A stretch of DNA of 64,000 nt from Prevotella sp. (GTDB lineage: Bacteria; Bacteroidota; Bacteroidia; Bacteroidales; Bacteroidaceae): contig JAFZSL010000038.1 in the NCBI GenBank assembly GCA_017619375.1, positions 1-64,000 on the forward strand, written 5' to 3'. Made by a program: the position numbers and the translations under genes. The notes under the pieces are model-generated. The model searched no databases. It saw only the letters and a list, made by a program, of their open reading frames with translations, and was not told where the DNA came from. This document shows positions 46,701 to 55,360 of the stretch, piece by piece. How positions within the stretch are numbered: position 1 is the stretch's first letter; each line of letters begins with the position of its first letter.

Positions 46701-46729
46701 AATCGTGCCAAAATGGAGTTGGCACGATT
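46701..46729. promoter_or_regulatory. 11-bp perfect inverted repeat upstream of groESL (candidate operator)
   Basis: AATCGTGCCAA and its exact complement are separated by 7 bp, 55 bp upstream of the groES ATG. It is not the CIRCE element of HrcA (TTAGCACTC-N9-GAGTGCTAA), although it shares the idea of a long palindrome before groESL. The role as an operator is inferred from position and symmetry. Confidence 0.6.
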
Positions 46730-46751
46730 CACAAGGTCAAAAAATGTCATT

Positions 46752-46771
46752 TTTGTCAGTGGTGTGACAAA
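46752..46771. promoter_or_regulatory. Second inverted repeat upstream of groESL
   Basis: TTTGTCA and TGACAAA are separated by 6 bp, 22 bp further from groES than the first palindrome. It could be part of the same control region or belong to another promoter. Confidence 0.35.
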
Positions 46772-46935
46772 CGTGCGAAACATATTGGCCAATTATTTCC
46801 TTCTTACTCAGTTTCACCCAACCACCACGGCAATGTCAACGACAAACATGCCATATGATAAAGATCATAAGAGCAAGTCAGGACGCCGTCCGATTATTTC
46901 TCGGCTGAAGAATGATTATAATCAATTGTTAATTG

Positions 46936-48120
46936 TCAATCACCAATTTTATAATAATAGTACCAATAGGTGTCGCCAAACTTTCTCCAAAGCTGCAAAG
47001 CGCCCCCTGGATTGTTTCTCTTTTGCTTCATATCCAAGAATTCGTCGAGACGCAACTGCATCGGGTCAGGGGTTTGCTCCACCACCACTTCCTCCTCCTT
47101 TTTCTTCTTTTTCTTCTTTCCTTTCTTGACATCCTTCTCCTCCACCTTGGGGGGTGGCGGAGGTGCTGTTTTCTTATATATGGCCAATGCCTCGGCGTAG
47201 TGTTTCGGCATGATGGAATCAGGATATGCCTTCTGCACGGTGAGGGCAAACCGCTCGATGTCCCTGTCGATAAGCATGTCGATGAGTTTGTAGTCGAGTC
47301 TTGCCCTCGACGACTTGACAACAGTGGCCAGGATACTGTCGTTCAGCAAAATGGTGCGGTTGCCTATGGTGTCGTGCATCAAGGTCTTCCCCTCCCTTAC
47401 GAAAGGATATTCGAAGAAATGTTCTCCCATGAGTCCTTTTTTCGACAAGGCGAACGCCCTGAGCATGGTGATTTGCGGGTCGGCCACCTGTGAATTCCTG
47501 CCCACCTTGATGCCCTGCGCATATTTTCCTTGCTTAATGAGCCTCTCCATCTTCATGCGCTGATGGAATGCTTCGTCGCCGTTGCTTACGATGCCCGTGA
47601 GCACCATCATCACCACCATGGCGATGAGGTTGACCCATATGGTGCGCGAAGTGACTCCCGGACTCGCCGGTTCAGGTTCGAAAGGCTCCATCTGCCTGGC
47701 CGCCCACACGGCTCCGCAGAAAAGCGCCAAAAGCAGGGGGACCGCCACATACCATCCACCGAATGAGAATCCGAGGTCAATGTTCGAACTCACATCAGTG
47801 ACGATGGTGAGGATGAGAAAGGAAGGGAAATAAGTGAGGAAATGGGCACGTTTGGACAACTTGGTGAACATGAACACGACCCTTTGCAGGAGGAAAAGCG
47901 TGAGGGTGATGAGCACCGCGCCAACCCATCCCACATAATGTGTCTTTCCTTCAGAAAGGACATGCTGCCCCGCCACAAGAACGTCTGTCTGGTAGAAGAG
48001 GAGGTAACAGAAGGAGAAGAGGCAGAACGCACATGCGCAAGCCACCACCGTGTACCGTTTTGTTGCGGGCCCTTGTTGGGAGTTGAAGAAGAGGAAAGGC
48101 ATCAGTATTCGTCCATTCAT
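46936..48120 (-). CDS. Polytopic membrane protein, DUF6057-like
   Basis: A 394-aa protein. The N-terminal half (about residues 20-195) holds five or so transmembrane helices (for example YTVVACACAFCLFSFCYLLF and ILTIVTDVSSN region). The C-terminal half is soluble and helical, with a run of lysines (GKKKKKKKEEE, about 335-345) and ends WRKFGDTYWYYYYKIGD. It resembles the Bacteroidales DUF6057 family, with no known function. It lies 55 bp after glgB with a hairpin between, so it is possibly in that transcript. Confidence 0.65.
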   Translation of the reverse strand: MNGRILMPFLFFNSQQGPATKRYTVVACACAFCLFSFCYLLFYQTDVLVAGQHVLSEGKTHYVGWVGAVLITLTLFLLQRVVFMFTKLSKRAHFLTYFPSFLILTIVTDVSSNIDLGFSFGGWYVAVPLLLALFCGAVWAARQMEPFEPEPASPGVTSRTIWVNLIAMVVMMVLTGIVSNGDEAFHQRMKMERLIKQGKYAQGIKVGRNSQVADPQITMLRAFALSKKGLMGEHFFEYPFVREGKTLMHDTIGNRTILLNDSILATVVKSSRARLDYKLIDMLIDRDIERFALTVQKAYPDSIMPKHYAEALAIYKKTAPPPPPKVEEKDVKKGKKKKKKKEEEVVVEQTPDPMQLRLDEFLDMKQKRNNPGGALQLWRKFGDTYWYYYYKIGD

Positions 48121-48165
48121 ACAAGGAAGGCGTGAGGCACAGGTGCGTCACGCCTTCCCCTTGTT
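48121..48165 (-). terminator. Hairpin between glgB and the DUF6057-like gene
   Basis: ACAAGGAAGGCGTGA faces TCACGCCTTCCCCTTGT with a small bulge. It directly abuts the start codon of the downstream gene. No U tract follows on the minus strand, so it may attenuate or process the transcript rather than terminate it. Confidence 0.45.
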
Positions 48166-48175
48166 TTCTGAGATG

Positions 48176-50266
48176 TTAGTTTTTCTTAAGCACCACTGCC
48201 GACCTTGCGGGGATGTAGAGTTTGAGCCACTCCTTGTGGTCCTCCACATACAATGGGTCGAAATTGGTGAAATGCGTTATCGAGTCGTCGGCAAAACCAT
48301 TGCCTCCAAACTCTTTGGCGTCTGTATTGAGGACGACATCATAAGAGCCTGTGGGGACGAGGAAGCCATAGTCGGTGAACGAACGGGTGGGACTGAAGTT
48401 GAAGACGAAGACAAGGTCGCCTCTCATGAATGCGAGCACCTGGTCGCCATCGTTGTGCCAGATTTCCTGTACAGGAGTCTTCTGGAAATTTTTCTGGCTT
48501 TTGATGACACCAATCATCTTCTTGTCGAAGTCTCCGAGCCAATGATAGCACAACTCCTTGTTGTCCACAAGGTTCCATTGCCTCCTGGCATACTTGTAGC
48601 TCCAGCCGTTGCCCTCCCTGGGGAAGTCTATCCACTCCGGGTGTCCGAATTCGTTGCCCATGAAGTTGAGATAGCCTCCGTTGATGGCGGCAGCCGTGAC
48701 AAGCCTAATCATCTTGTGAAGGGCGATGCCCCTGTTGGCCATGTCGTTCTCGTCACCTTTCTTGAAGTGCCAATACATATCGGCGTCGATGAGCCTGAAA
48801 ACGATGGTCTTGTCGCCCACGAGTGCCTGGTCGTGGCTCTCGCAGTAGCTGATGGTCTTCTCGTCAGGCCTTCTGTTCTTCACCTCCCAGAAGATGGAAC
48901 TTGGCTTCCAATTCTCATCGCTGAGTTCCTTGATGGTCTTTATCCAGTAATCGGGAATGTTCATGGCCATGCGGTAATCGAAGCCATAGCCACCCTGTTC
49001 GAATTTGGCAGCCAGTCCCGGCATGCCGCTCACCTCCTCGGCGATAGTGATGGCATTGGGGTTGACCTCATGGATGAGTTGGTTGGCCAACGTGAGGTAA
49101 CAGATGGCATTGTCGTCCTCATGGCCGTTGAAATAGTCGCCATAGTTGCAGAAGGCTTCTCCCAAGCCATGGCTGTAATACAGCATGGAGGTGACACCGT
49201 CGAACCTGAACCCGTCGAAATGGTATTCCTCAAGCCAGAACTTGCAGTTGGACAAGAGGAAATGGATGACATCATCCTTTCCATAGTCGAAGCACAAGGA
49301 GTCCCAAGCTGGATGTTCGTGCCTGTCACCGGGATAGAAGAACTGGTTGGGGTCTCCTGCAAGATTGCCCAGTCCCTCGACCTCGTTCTTTACGGCGTGC
49401 GAATGCACGATGTCCATGATGACAGCCACGCCGTGCTGGTGAGCTGTATCGATGAGTTCCTTGAGTTCCTCGGGTGTGCCGAACCTGCTTGAAGCAGCGA
49501 AGAACGAACTGACATGGTATCCGAATGAGCCATAATAGGGATGCTCCTGAATGGCCATGATCTGGATGCAGTTGTACCCGTCCTCTATGACCCTGGGGAG
49601 CACGTTGTCCTTGAACTCGGTGTATGTCCCCACCTTCTCAGCATCCTGTGACATGCCGATGTGGCACTCATAGATGAGCAGCGGGTTGACGTTGGGTTTG
49701 AACTTGGCTTTTTTCCACTCATAGGGTTTCTTGGGGTTCCACACTTGTGCGGAGAAAATCTTGGTGTTTTCGTCCTGCACCACCCTCTGGGCCCATGCCG
49801 GTATTCTCTCCCCTTCTCCTCCGTTCCAATGCACGTGCATCTTGTAGAGGTCTCCATGCTTCATGGCCTTTGAAGGCAGTTTGAGTTCCCAGTTGTCAGA
49901 CCCCTTGACACGTGTGGCGCGGTAGGTCTCATTCTCCTGCCATCCGTTGAAATCTCCCACGAGGTAGATGTCAGTCGCATTGGGCGCCCACTCTCTGAAC
50001 ACCCATCCCCTTGCCGTCTTGTGCAGTCCGTAATAGTCGTAGCCAGAAGCGAAGTCGCGCAAGGTGGTTTTCCCATTCCTGGTGAGTTGGTTGATTTTCC
50101 ATACTGCATGGTCGTGTCGTCCTTTTATGGCATCCTCATAAGGTTCGAGATAAGGGTCCTTGGCCACCAATCCGATGTGTTTTGGTGTCCTTGGTTTCCT
50201 CGTCTGGCCTTGTTTGGCTTCCACTTTCTGCTTGTCCATGCTCTTGGTTGTCTTTTTCTCTGCCAT
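48176..50266 (-). CDS. glgB: 1,4-alpha-glucan branching enzyme (GH13)
   Basis: A 696-aa enzyme that makes alpha-1,6 branches in glycogen. It has an N-terminal CBM48 (AGWVFREWAPNATDIYLVGDFNGW) and a GH13 barrel with DIVHSHAVKN, the nucleophile in DGFRFDGVTSM, the acid in IAEEVSGMPG and the third acid in CESHDQALVG. The pattern is that of the eukaryote-like subfamily (GH13_8) used by many Bacteroidales rather than the E. coli type. An extra Lys-rich N-terminus (about 25 residues) precedes it. It follows the YhcH-like gene by 87 bp. Confidence 0.95.
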   Translation of the reverse strand: MAEKKTTKSMDKQKVEAKQGQTRKPRTPKHIGLVAKDPYLEPYEDAIKGRHDHAVWKINQLTRNGKTTLRDFASGYDYYGLHKTARGWVFREWAPNATDIYLVGDFNGWQENETYRATRVKGSDNWELKLPSKAMKHGDLYKMHVHWNGGEGERIPAWAQRVVQDENTKIFSAQVWNPKKPYEWKKAKFKPNVNPLLIYECHIGMSQDAEKVGTYTEFKDNVLPRVIEDGYNCIQIMAIQEHPYYGSFGYHVSSFFAASSRFGTPEELKELIDTAHQHGVAVIMDIVHSHAVKNEVEGLGNLAGDPNQFFYPGDRHEHPAWDSLCFDYGKDDVIHFLLSNCKFWLEEYHFDGFRFDGVTSMLYYSHGLGEAFCNYGDYFNGHEDDNAICYLTLANQLIHEVNPNAITIAEEVSGMPGLAAKFEQGGYGFDYRMAMNIPDYWIKTIKELSDENWKPSSIFWEVKNRRPDEKTISYCESHDQALVGDKTIVFRLIDADMYWHFKKGDENDMANRGIALHKMIRLVTAAAINGGYLNFMGNEFGHPEWIDFPREGNGWSYKYARRQWNLVDNKELCYHWLGDFDKKMIGVIKSQKNFQKTPVQEIWHNDGDQVLAFMRGDLVFVFNFSPTRSFTDYGFLVPTGSYDVVLNTDAKEFGGNGFADDSITHFTNFDPLYVEDHKEWLKLYIPARSAVVLKKN

Positions 50267-50353
50267 AATATGTCGTTTTTCAATGATTTGTTTTCTGTTT
50301 CGGAGCCGCCATCGTGCACGACTTCATCAAGCATATCCTATTCGTTTTTCCCG

Positions 50354-50800
50354 TCAGTTTTTCACTTTGAAGATGGCCTTTTTCAGTTCCTTATCTTGTG
50401 AGATGCAGGGCGCATGACCGTCCTGTGGGAAGAAGATGGCGAACATGCCAAGTTGGCAAGTGACGTGGCACATCGCCTTCACGCCGGGGAACAAAGCCAT
50501 GTCTTTAGCGGCATCATACCCACCCTCAGGCAGCAGGCATGCGGGAGCGTATCCATAGGTTTCCTTTCCGGAGATGGGCACTTGGATATCTGTCATCACT
50601 TTGTGCGTTTCCAGTACCGCTTCTTCTTCGGTTTTCCCCTTTGCCACTTGTATGTTGACAAAGACCTCGTCGCCCTTGATGACATGCTTGCCCGGTTCCA
50701 ATGCGTTGAGGTCGTTTTCTTTGATGAACTCAGCCACCAGCTTGAAGAGCGGGTTGACCGAGAAGTATTTCTCCAAATTATCCAGTGTGTCGATAATCAT
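50354..50800 (-). CDS. YhcH/YjgK/YiaL family protein
   Basis: A 148-aa cupin-like protein with family features MIIDTLDNLEKY, GKHVIKGDEVFVNIQ, ETHKVMTDIQVPISG, and FFPQDGHAPCI with metal-ligand His. Related proteins act on free sugars (sialic acid anomerase NanQ/YhcH, EbgC). The substrate here is not known, and there are no sialic acid genes in the window. It lies between the MORN-repeat gene and glgB on the same strand. Confidence 0.9.
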   Translation of the reverse strand: MIIDTLDNLEKYFSVNPLFKLVAEFIKENDLNALEPGKHVIKGDEVFVNIQVAKGKTEEEAVLETHKVMTDIQVPISGKETYGYAPACLLPEGGYDAAKDMALFPGVKAMCHVTCQLGMFAIFFPQDGHAPCISQDKELKKAIFKVKN

Positions 50801-50826
50801 GGTTAGGTATTTTGAAGTTTGACATT

Positions 50827-51942
50827 TTAGTCATTGTATCTGACACCGTCGACGTAATGCCCTTTGGCAACAACTTGGCCACTTTTGTTTTTCTCCACGA
50901 AATTGCCGTCACGCTCTCCATTCTTGTAGCTTCCGACGAAGATCTTGCCGTCCAATCCCTCCTCGCTGCAGTTGCCGTGCTTGATGCCTCTGTGGAAATA
51001 TCCGCGGAACCTGGTGCCGTCATGGTAATGGATGGTCATGAGTCCGTCGAACAACCCGTTTTTAAACTCCCCTTCGAAACGGTCCCCGTTTTTCTTGGTG
51101 AGTTTTCCCTGACCGTGTTGTTTGTCCTTATACCAGTTGCCAATATAGACATCACCATTTTTCCATGTGTAGGTGCCAGCTCCCGAACGTTCCCCCTCGA
51201 GGAATCTTCCACTGTAGACCTCTCCGTCGTGATATTTGAGTACGCCCAGTCCCTGGCGCTGGCCTCTGACATAATCACCTTCGTAAACATCGCCATTGGC
51301 ATAGTAGTACACCCCTTTTCCATTGGGAAGGTCGTTCTGCCACATGCCGACATACTTGTCACCACCCTCGTAATAGTTGGTGCCTTTGCCGGAACGCTCG
51401 TTGTCCACCCAGTTGCCGGAATAATACACACCGTTTCCCCAGTTGAACACCCCGTGCCCATTTTTCATGTCGTCCTTCCACATCCCTTCATAGTATTGGC
51501 CAGAAGAGAAAGTATACTTTCCTCTACCTTCCCTCTTGTCCTTCACCCACTCTCCATTATACACGTCGCCATTGTAGTAATACATCACTCCATGGCCTTC
51601 CTGATAGTCCTTGAACCAGAGTCCCACATACTTGTTGCCGTTCATGAAGTAGAATGTGCCGTGACCATGCTGCTGGTCCATCACCCATTGCCCTTCATAC
51701 TTCTCCCCGTCGGAGAAGGTATAGACCCCCTGGCCTTGTCTCTTTCCTTTCACATATTCGCCGACATAGACGTCGCCGTTCTTATATTTTGCCGTGCCCT
51801 TTCCGTGAGGCTTGCCGCTGAGCATCTCACCATTGTAGGTGGCCCCGTCTTTTGTAGTACAGGTGCCGACGGTGATGTTCTGAGCAATCGCCAATGCAGG
51901 AATCATCAAGAGCATAAAGACAATCAATTTTCCAATTTTCAT
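50827..51942 (-). CDS. Exported MORN-repeat protein
   Basis: A 371-aa protein with signal peptide KLIVFMLLMIPALAIAQ followed by about 14 MORN repeats (pattern NGDVYxGEWVKDKRxGxGxYTF). MORN repeats form elongated beta-hairpin stacks that mediate membrane or protein contacts. No catalytic domain is attached. It is the first gene of a run with the YhcH-like gene and glgB, with a promoter box just upstream of its start. Function unknown. Confidence 0.9.
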   Translation of the reverse strand: MKIGKLIVFMLLMIPALAIAQNITVGTCTTKDGATYNGEMLSGKPHGKGTAKYKNGDVYVGEYVKGKRQGQGVYTFSDGEKYEGQWVMDQQHGHGTFYFMNGNKYVGLWFKDYQEGHGVMYYYNGDVYNGEWVKDKREGRGKYTFSSGQYYEGMWKDDMKNGHGVFNWGNGVYYSGNWVDNERSGKGTNYYEGGDKYVGMWQNDLPNGKGVYYYANGDVYEGDYVRGQRQGLGVLKYHDGEVYSGRFLEGERSGAGTYTWKNGDVYIGNWYKDKQHGQGKLTKKNGDRFEGEFKNGLFDGLMTIHYHDGTRFRGYFHRGIKHGNCSEEGLDGKIFVGSYKNGERDGNFVEKNKSGQVVAKGHYVDGVRYND

Positions 51943-51963
51943 TCTTTCTTCGGATTTTCACCC

Positions 51964-51971
51964 CAAAAGTA
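51964..51971 (-). promoter_or_regulatory. -7 promoter box for the MORN-YhcH-glgB run
   Basis: Minus-strand TACTTTTG matches TAnnTTTG, 21 nt before the MORN-protein ATG. Confidence 0.6.
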
Positions 51972-52156
51972 GTAAATTTTGTGGATACGATGAAAAAAAA
52001 ACGATTTTTTTATAACTTATTTGCTAAAAGAACATATTTTGGTCATTTTTCGGATATCGGCCCCCAGGTTGTTCAAGCATGTCCGCCTCCACTCAATTTT
52101 CCATCAATCCATTCCAATCTTTCATCTTTCATTTTTCATCTTTCATCTTTTTTGAT

Positions 52157-52164
52157 TACTTTTG
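52157..52164 (+). promoter_or_regulatory. -7 promoter box for the AEC transporter
   Basis: TACTTTTG matches TAnnTTTG and lies 44 bp before the ATG at 52209. It sits inside the longer upstream open frame, which supports the short start. Confidence 0.6.
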
Positions 52165-52208
52165 CAGCCGAATCAGAGGATTGTCATATTTTGGAGAACA
52201 TCGAAATC

Positions 52209-53105
52209 ATGCTGATACTCCTTGCCATCGTCATCGTCGGTTATGTGGCGGGCAAGTTGAAGTACATGGGAGACGATTTTGACCGTCGCCTTTCCAACAT
52301 CATCATCGACATCACCTGTCCCGCGCTCATCTTGTCGTCGACGATGGGCGGGAAGTTCCCCGACCGCAGCCTCATACTGCCGCTTTTGGGCATCAGTCTG
52401 CTCACTTACCTGCTACTCACCGCCGTGGCGTTTTATCTTCCAAGGTTGCTCACACAAAAAAGCGAAGACCAGGGTTCTGTGGGATTTGCATTGATGTTCG
52501 GCAACGTAGGCTTCATCGGATATCCCATAGTAGGCGCCATCTTCGGACATCAAGCAGTGTTCTATGCCGCCGTACTCAATGTGGTCAATACGCTCTCCGT
52601 CTTCACCGTCGGCGTAATGCTGGTCAACGGGGAGCGACAGCGTCTGGCGTTCCAACCCCAAATCCTGGTCAGCACACCGATGATTGCAGCATACCTCGCC
52701 ATCCTCATCGTCGCTTTCGGCATCGACGACATACCAGAGGTCATCAGCCAACCCATCACGATGATCGGCAACATCACCGTGCCTGGCGCCTTGTTGATTA
52801 TCGGTTCTTCGATGTCGAAACTCTCGTGGCGCATGATGCTCGGCTCACGTGTCGTATATGCCACCACCGTCTTCCGGCTCCTCATCCTTCCCCTCCTCCT
52901 ATATGGCATCTTCCGTGTCGTAGGTTTCGACCCGTTGGTTATCAACATCAACACCCTGGTCATCGCCATGCCAGTGGCAACATATGGCACCATCCTCTGT
53001 CTGAGGCACGGACGCGACACCACCCTCATCACCGAAGTCACTTTGATCAGCACTCTCCTTTCCGTACTCACCATCCCATTGGTGGCTCAACTGCTGACAA
53101 GATAA
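52209..53105 (+). CDS. AEC-family (auxin efflux carrier-like) transporter
   Basis: A 298-aa membrane protein with about ten helices: N-terminal MLILLAIVIVGYVAGKLKYMG, middle GFALMFGNVGFIGYPIVGAIFG and C-terminal TLVIAMPVATYGTILCLRHG. The family exports or imports small organic acids. Substrate unknown. ATG 52209 (or TTG a few codons earlier) is chosen since the upstream extension contains low-complexity TTTCATC repeats and the promoter box. It is convergent with the DUF554 gene, with 5 bp between the stops and no terminator. Confidence 0.9.
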   Translation: MLILLAIVIVGYVAGKLKYMGDDFDRRLSNIIIDITCPALILSSTMGGKFPDRSLILPLLGISLLTYLLLTAVAFYLPRLLTQKSEDQGSVGFALMFGNVGFIGYPIVGAIFGHQAVFYAAVLNVVNTLSVFTVGVMLVNGERQRLAFQPQILVSTPMIAAYLAILIVAFGIDDIPEVISQPITMIGNITVPGALLIIGSSMSKLSWRMMLGSRVVYATTVFRLLILPLLLYGIFRVVGFDPLVININTLVIAMPVATYGTILCLRHGRDTTLITEVTLISTLLSVLTIPLVAQLLTR

Positions 53106-53110
53106 GGATG

Positions 53111-53806
53111 TCAGAACAACGAGCGTAGAAGAAACCAGACGACGGGAACGAGCAAGGCGGGCAACAGATTGAGCGTCCGACAATCCTTCAATTGAAGGAG
53201 AGACAGACCGCTACCCGTGATGAGCAGGCCACCGACTATCAACAACTCCGCCATCAATGCGTCGCTGATGGCAGAAGCCGAAATGTGTGCCACCAACCAG
53301 AACATCCCCTGCCAACAAAAAAGGACTGGAGCAGCCAACACCATGCCTATGCCATAGGTGGAAGCGAACACCATCGATGACACGAAATCGAGCGTGGCAT
53401 TGGTGAAAAGGAAGGTGTGGTCGCCTTTCAAGGCGGAGATGACAGGGCCTAGCATCGACAAAGGGCCTATGCAATAGAGCAGTATGGCAGTGGCAAGACC
53501 GTCGGCAAGACGGTTCTTCTTGCCCTCTCCTTGTTTGGAAAATTTGTCCACCAAGCGTTTGAAACGCCCGTCGATGTCGAGAGCAGTGCCCACCACACCG
53601 CCCACAGCCAGCGAGACGATGAAAAGCACAGGATACTCCGACTCCTTGAAATGCGAAATGGTGGCGTTGAGGCCGATGGCCAGCGATGCCAGTCCCAATC
53701 CCGTATATAGCACCTCTTTGTACTTGTCCTTGATGCCACGGTGCAGCAACGCCCCGATGATACCCCCCACGATGATGGTGGCGGTGTTGACGATGGTTCC
53801 TATCAT
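53111..53806 (-). CDS. DUF554 family membrane protein
   Basis: A 231-aa protein with the DUF554 start MIGTIVNTATIIVGGIIGALLH and six or seven transmembrane helices (for example SMVFASTYGIGMVLAAPVLF). Often annotated as a putative transporter, with function unknown. Convergent with the AEC transporter gene. Confidence 0.9.
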   Translation of the reverse strand: MIGTIVNTATIIVGGIIGALLHRGIKDKYKEVLYTGLGLASLAIGLNATISHFKESEYPVLFIVSLAVGGVVGTALDIDGRFKRLVDKFSKQGEGKKNRLADGLATAILLYCIGPLSMLGPVISALKGDHTFLFTNATLDFVSSMVFASTYGIGMVLAAPVLFCWQGMFWLVAHISASAISDALMAELLIVGGLLITGSGLSLLQLKDCRTLNLLPALLVPVVWFLLRSLF

Positions 53807-53841
53807 TATAATAGTAGAAAAGAAGGCAGCGAAGTAAATAA

Positions 53842-53877
53842 AGTCATAGAAGTCATTGAAGTTATCGCAACGCTCGA
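53842..53877. repeat. Dispersed intergenic repeat, copy 2
   Basis: AAGTCATAGAAGTCATTGAAGT followed by TATCGCAACGCTCG, close to the copy at 24792-24830. A low-complexity TCCGA/TTCGACAA tract follows to about 53970. No gene lies in 53807-53988. Confidence 0.6.
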
Positions 53878-53973
53878 AATTAACGACATTACCCTGCCAA
53901 ATGCAGAACGACCTTCGACAACTCCGACCATTCCGATAACTTCGACAACTTCAAAAATTCCGAAAATCCGAAA

Positions 53974-54003
53974 GGGATACCTTCTTGATTAGAAGGAATC
54001 CCC
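53974..54003 (-). terminator. Hairpin at the end of the 277-aa exported protein gene
   Basis: GGGAT-x-CCTTCT and AGAAGG-x-ATCCC pair around a short loop that includes the stop codon. A short T-containing tract follows on the minus strand. Confidence 0.55.
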
Positions 54004-54822
54004 TATGACATTGATGAAGTCCATGGCCTTTTCCAATTTCTTGAAGATGTTTTTCTCCATCCTCGAGACCACGGCGAACTTCACGCCCTGGTTGTTTTTC
54101 CAAAGTTTCATCAATTGTTCCTTGTCTTTTTTCGGTTTGCAAATGGAGAAGGTGGGACTCGCCTTGTCCAGATGGAGGGTGGCGATGCGCTCACTCACCT
54201 CACCATTGTTCACAATGAACACGTCGAACCATTGGTTGCTGCGCACGCCGTCGTTGGTGCCAAGGTCGATGTAAACCATCCCCGCACGGTTGGGTTTCTT
54301 GGGGTCGGGTTCAATTTTCGTGATAAGTCCTACCAGGGCGAAAGCCTCCTCCGCCACTTCATTGAAATCGCTATCATAGGGATATTTCTGACAAGCCTGG
54401 GCGAAAGCGTCCGCATAGCTCTTTTCCGACTTGACATAAGCTGTTTTCGTCGATCCCTGCGCCAGCACCTCATTCGTCTGGGTGTTCTTGATGGCCAAGA
54501 CGTAATGGAAATCCACCCTGTAATAGAACTTCCCGTCTGTAGAGTCCCGGTAGGTGTATCGCTTATAGTTCTGGATGACGGTAAGCAGTTTGTTGACGCA
54601 GTTCCTGTCCTCCACCGTCTGCACCTTCGGGTTTTCGTTCACCTTTTTGATAAGAGGTGCACGCATGGCCGCAAAGGTGGTCTGTTCAGTACTATTGCCG
54701 CCATTGGAAAGGATGGGCGACTCGACATAAATTTCATTTGTTTTTTTTGTGACGTCCAACTGTGCAAAGGCCGTACCGGCAAGCACGCAGACCAGGAAGG
54801 TTAAAAAGCATCTTGTCTTCAT
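53989..54822 (-). CDS. Uncharacterised exported protein (277 aa)
   Basis: ATG 54822 opens a clean signal peptide (KTRCFLTFLVCVLAGTAFAQ). The promoter box lies 28 nt upstream, within an earlier in-frame extension, which supports this start. The mature protein has no membrane segment. A beta-rich middle region (TDGKFYYRVDFHYVLAIKN) precedes a C-terminal domain (NRAGMVYIDLGTNDGVRSNQWFDVFIVNNGEV) that recalls small barrel domains of curli/CsgG-type accessory proteins, but I cannot assign a family. Followed by a hairpin. Confidence 0.75.
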   Translation of the reverse strand: MKTRCFLTFLVCVLAGTAFAQLDVTKKTNEIYVESPILSNGGNSTEQTTFAAMRAPLIKKVNENPKVQTVEDRNCVNKLLTVIQNYKRYTYRDSTDGKFYYRVDFHYVLAIKNTQTNEVLAQGSTKTAYVKSEKSYADAFAQACQKYPYDSDFNEVAEEAFALVGLITKIEPDPKKPNRAGMVYIDLGTNDGVRSNQWFDVFIVNNGEVSERIATLHLDKASPTFSICKPKKDKEQLMKLWKNNQGVKFAVVSRMEKNIFKKLEKAMDFINVIGDSF

Positions 54823-54849
54823 TGTCAAAAAAATTATTGATATCGTGCA

Positions 54850-54857
54850 CAAATGTA
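54850..54857 (-). promoter_or_regulatory. -7 promoter box for the 277-aa exported protein gene
   Basis: Minus-strand TACATTTG matches TAnnTTTG, 27 nt before the ATG. Confidence 0.55.
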
Positions 54858-55060
54858 CATAAATATTTTGGATTTATAAGCCAGTCGAGATAAAAATGTG
54901 ACAAATTGCCCCGAATTGGGCCTTTTGCTCAAGAAATCAAGGCGCACATACGCTCTATCCTAATATTTCCGTGCTCTTCGTCACATTTTTTGTTATATTT
55001 GAAGTGTGATAATTAACTCTATGTTAAATCTTCAAATTTGTAGGCCTTTTTGTTGTTTTT

Positions 55061-55109
55061 ATGTCAAAGAATGGGGCTCGGTTTGTACTGAGCCCCATTC
55101 TTTTGACAT
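55061..55109. terminator. Long near-perfect inverted repeat after the gene remnant
   Basis: ATGTCAAAGAATGGGGCTC (55061-55079) faces GAGCCCCATTCTTTTGACAT (55090-55109), a 19-bp stem with one bulged T. It lies 15 bp beyond the stop of the gene remnant at 55125-55247. Neither strand shows a strong U tract. A TATATTTG box on the plus strand at 54994-55001 points towards it with no gene between. Confidence 0.55.
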
Positions 55110-55124
55110 ACCTACGGGTATTGA

Positions 55125-55247
55125 TTACTCTTCATAATAAACGGCATTGAGCGTCATGGTACCGCTATACAGGCTGCATACGCGTAACCAAATGATGTCG
55201 CCAGTGCTAAGGTTCAGGAAAAGACCCATCAAAGCAACTGTAATCAT
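55125..55247 (-). pseudogene. 3' remnant of a decayed gene
   Basis: The minus strand encodes a 40-residue C-terminal-like fragment beginning MITVALMGLFLNLSTGD and ending SGTMTLNAVYYEE before a stop. A few more residues (NYDENR) continue upstream until an in-frame stop. The amphipathic beta pattern (NLSTGDIIWLRV, TMTLNAVYYEE) resembles the last strands of a jelly-roll domain of the C1q/TNF type. No promoter or N-terminal part is present, and a large inverted repeat follows as after a normal gene end. It reads as the leftover end of a deleted gene. Confidence 0.5.
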
Positions 55248-55299
55248 ACGGTTTTCATCATAATTTCACCGAACTTTACGTTCGTATCGAAAAAATTTA

Positions 55300-55307
55300 T
55301 AACTTTG
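55300..55307 (+). promoter_or_regulatory. -7 promoter box for the BspA-like gene
   Basis: TAACTTTG matches TAnnTTTG, with TTTA 21 nt upstream as a weak -33. It lies 53 bp before the start codon. Confidence 0.65.
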
Positions 55308-55360
55308 CGGACAAGATGGATTGAGCCTTCTTCTTCAGTAATAACGAAAAATCCAAAGAT

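Noticed and set aside
46701-46729. CIRCE element for HrcA in front of groESL
   Set aside because: The palindrome sequence and the 7-bp spacer do not match CIRCE. It is kept only as an unknown operator candidate.
51981-52208. N-terminal extension of the AEC transporter frame
   Set aside because: It contains TTTCATC low-complexity repeats and the TACTTTTG promoter box. The transporter's first helix starts at the ATG at 52209.
55061-55150. 29-codon ORF starting in the inverted repeat
   Set aside because: It arises from the palindrome and reads antisense to the gene remnant. No evidence for translation.
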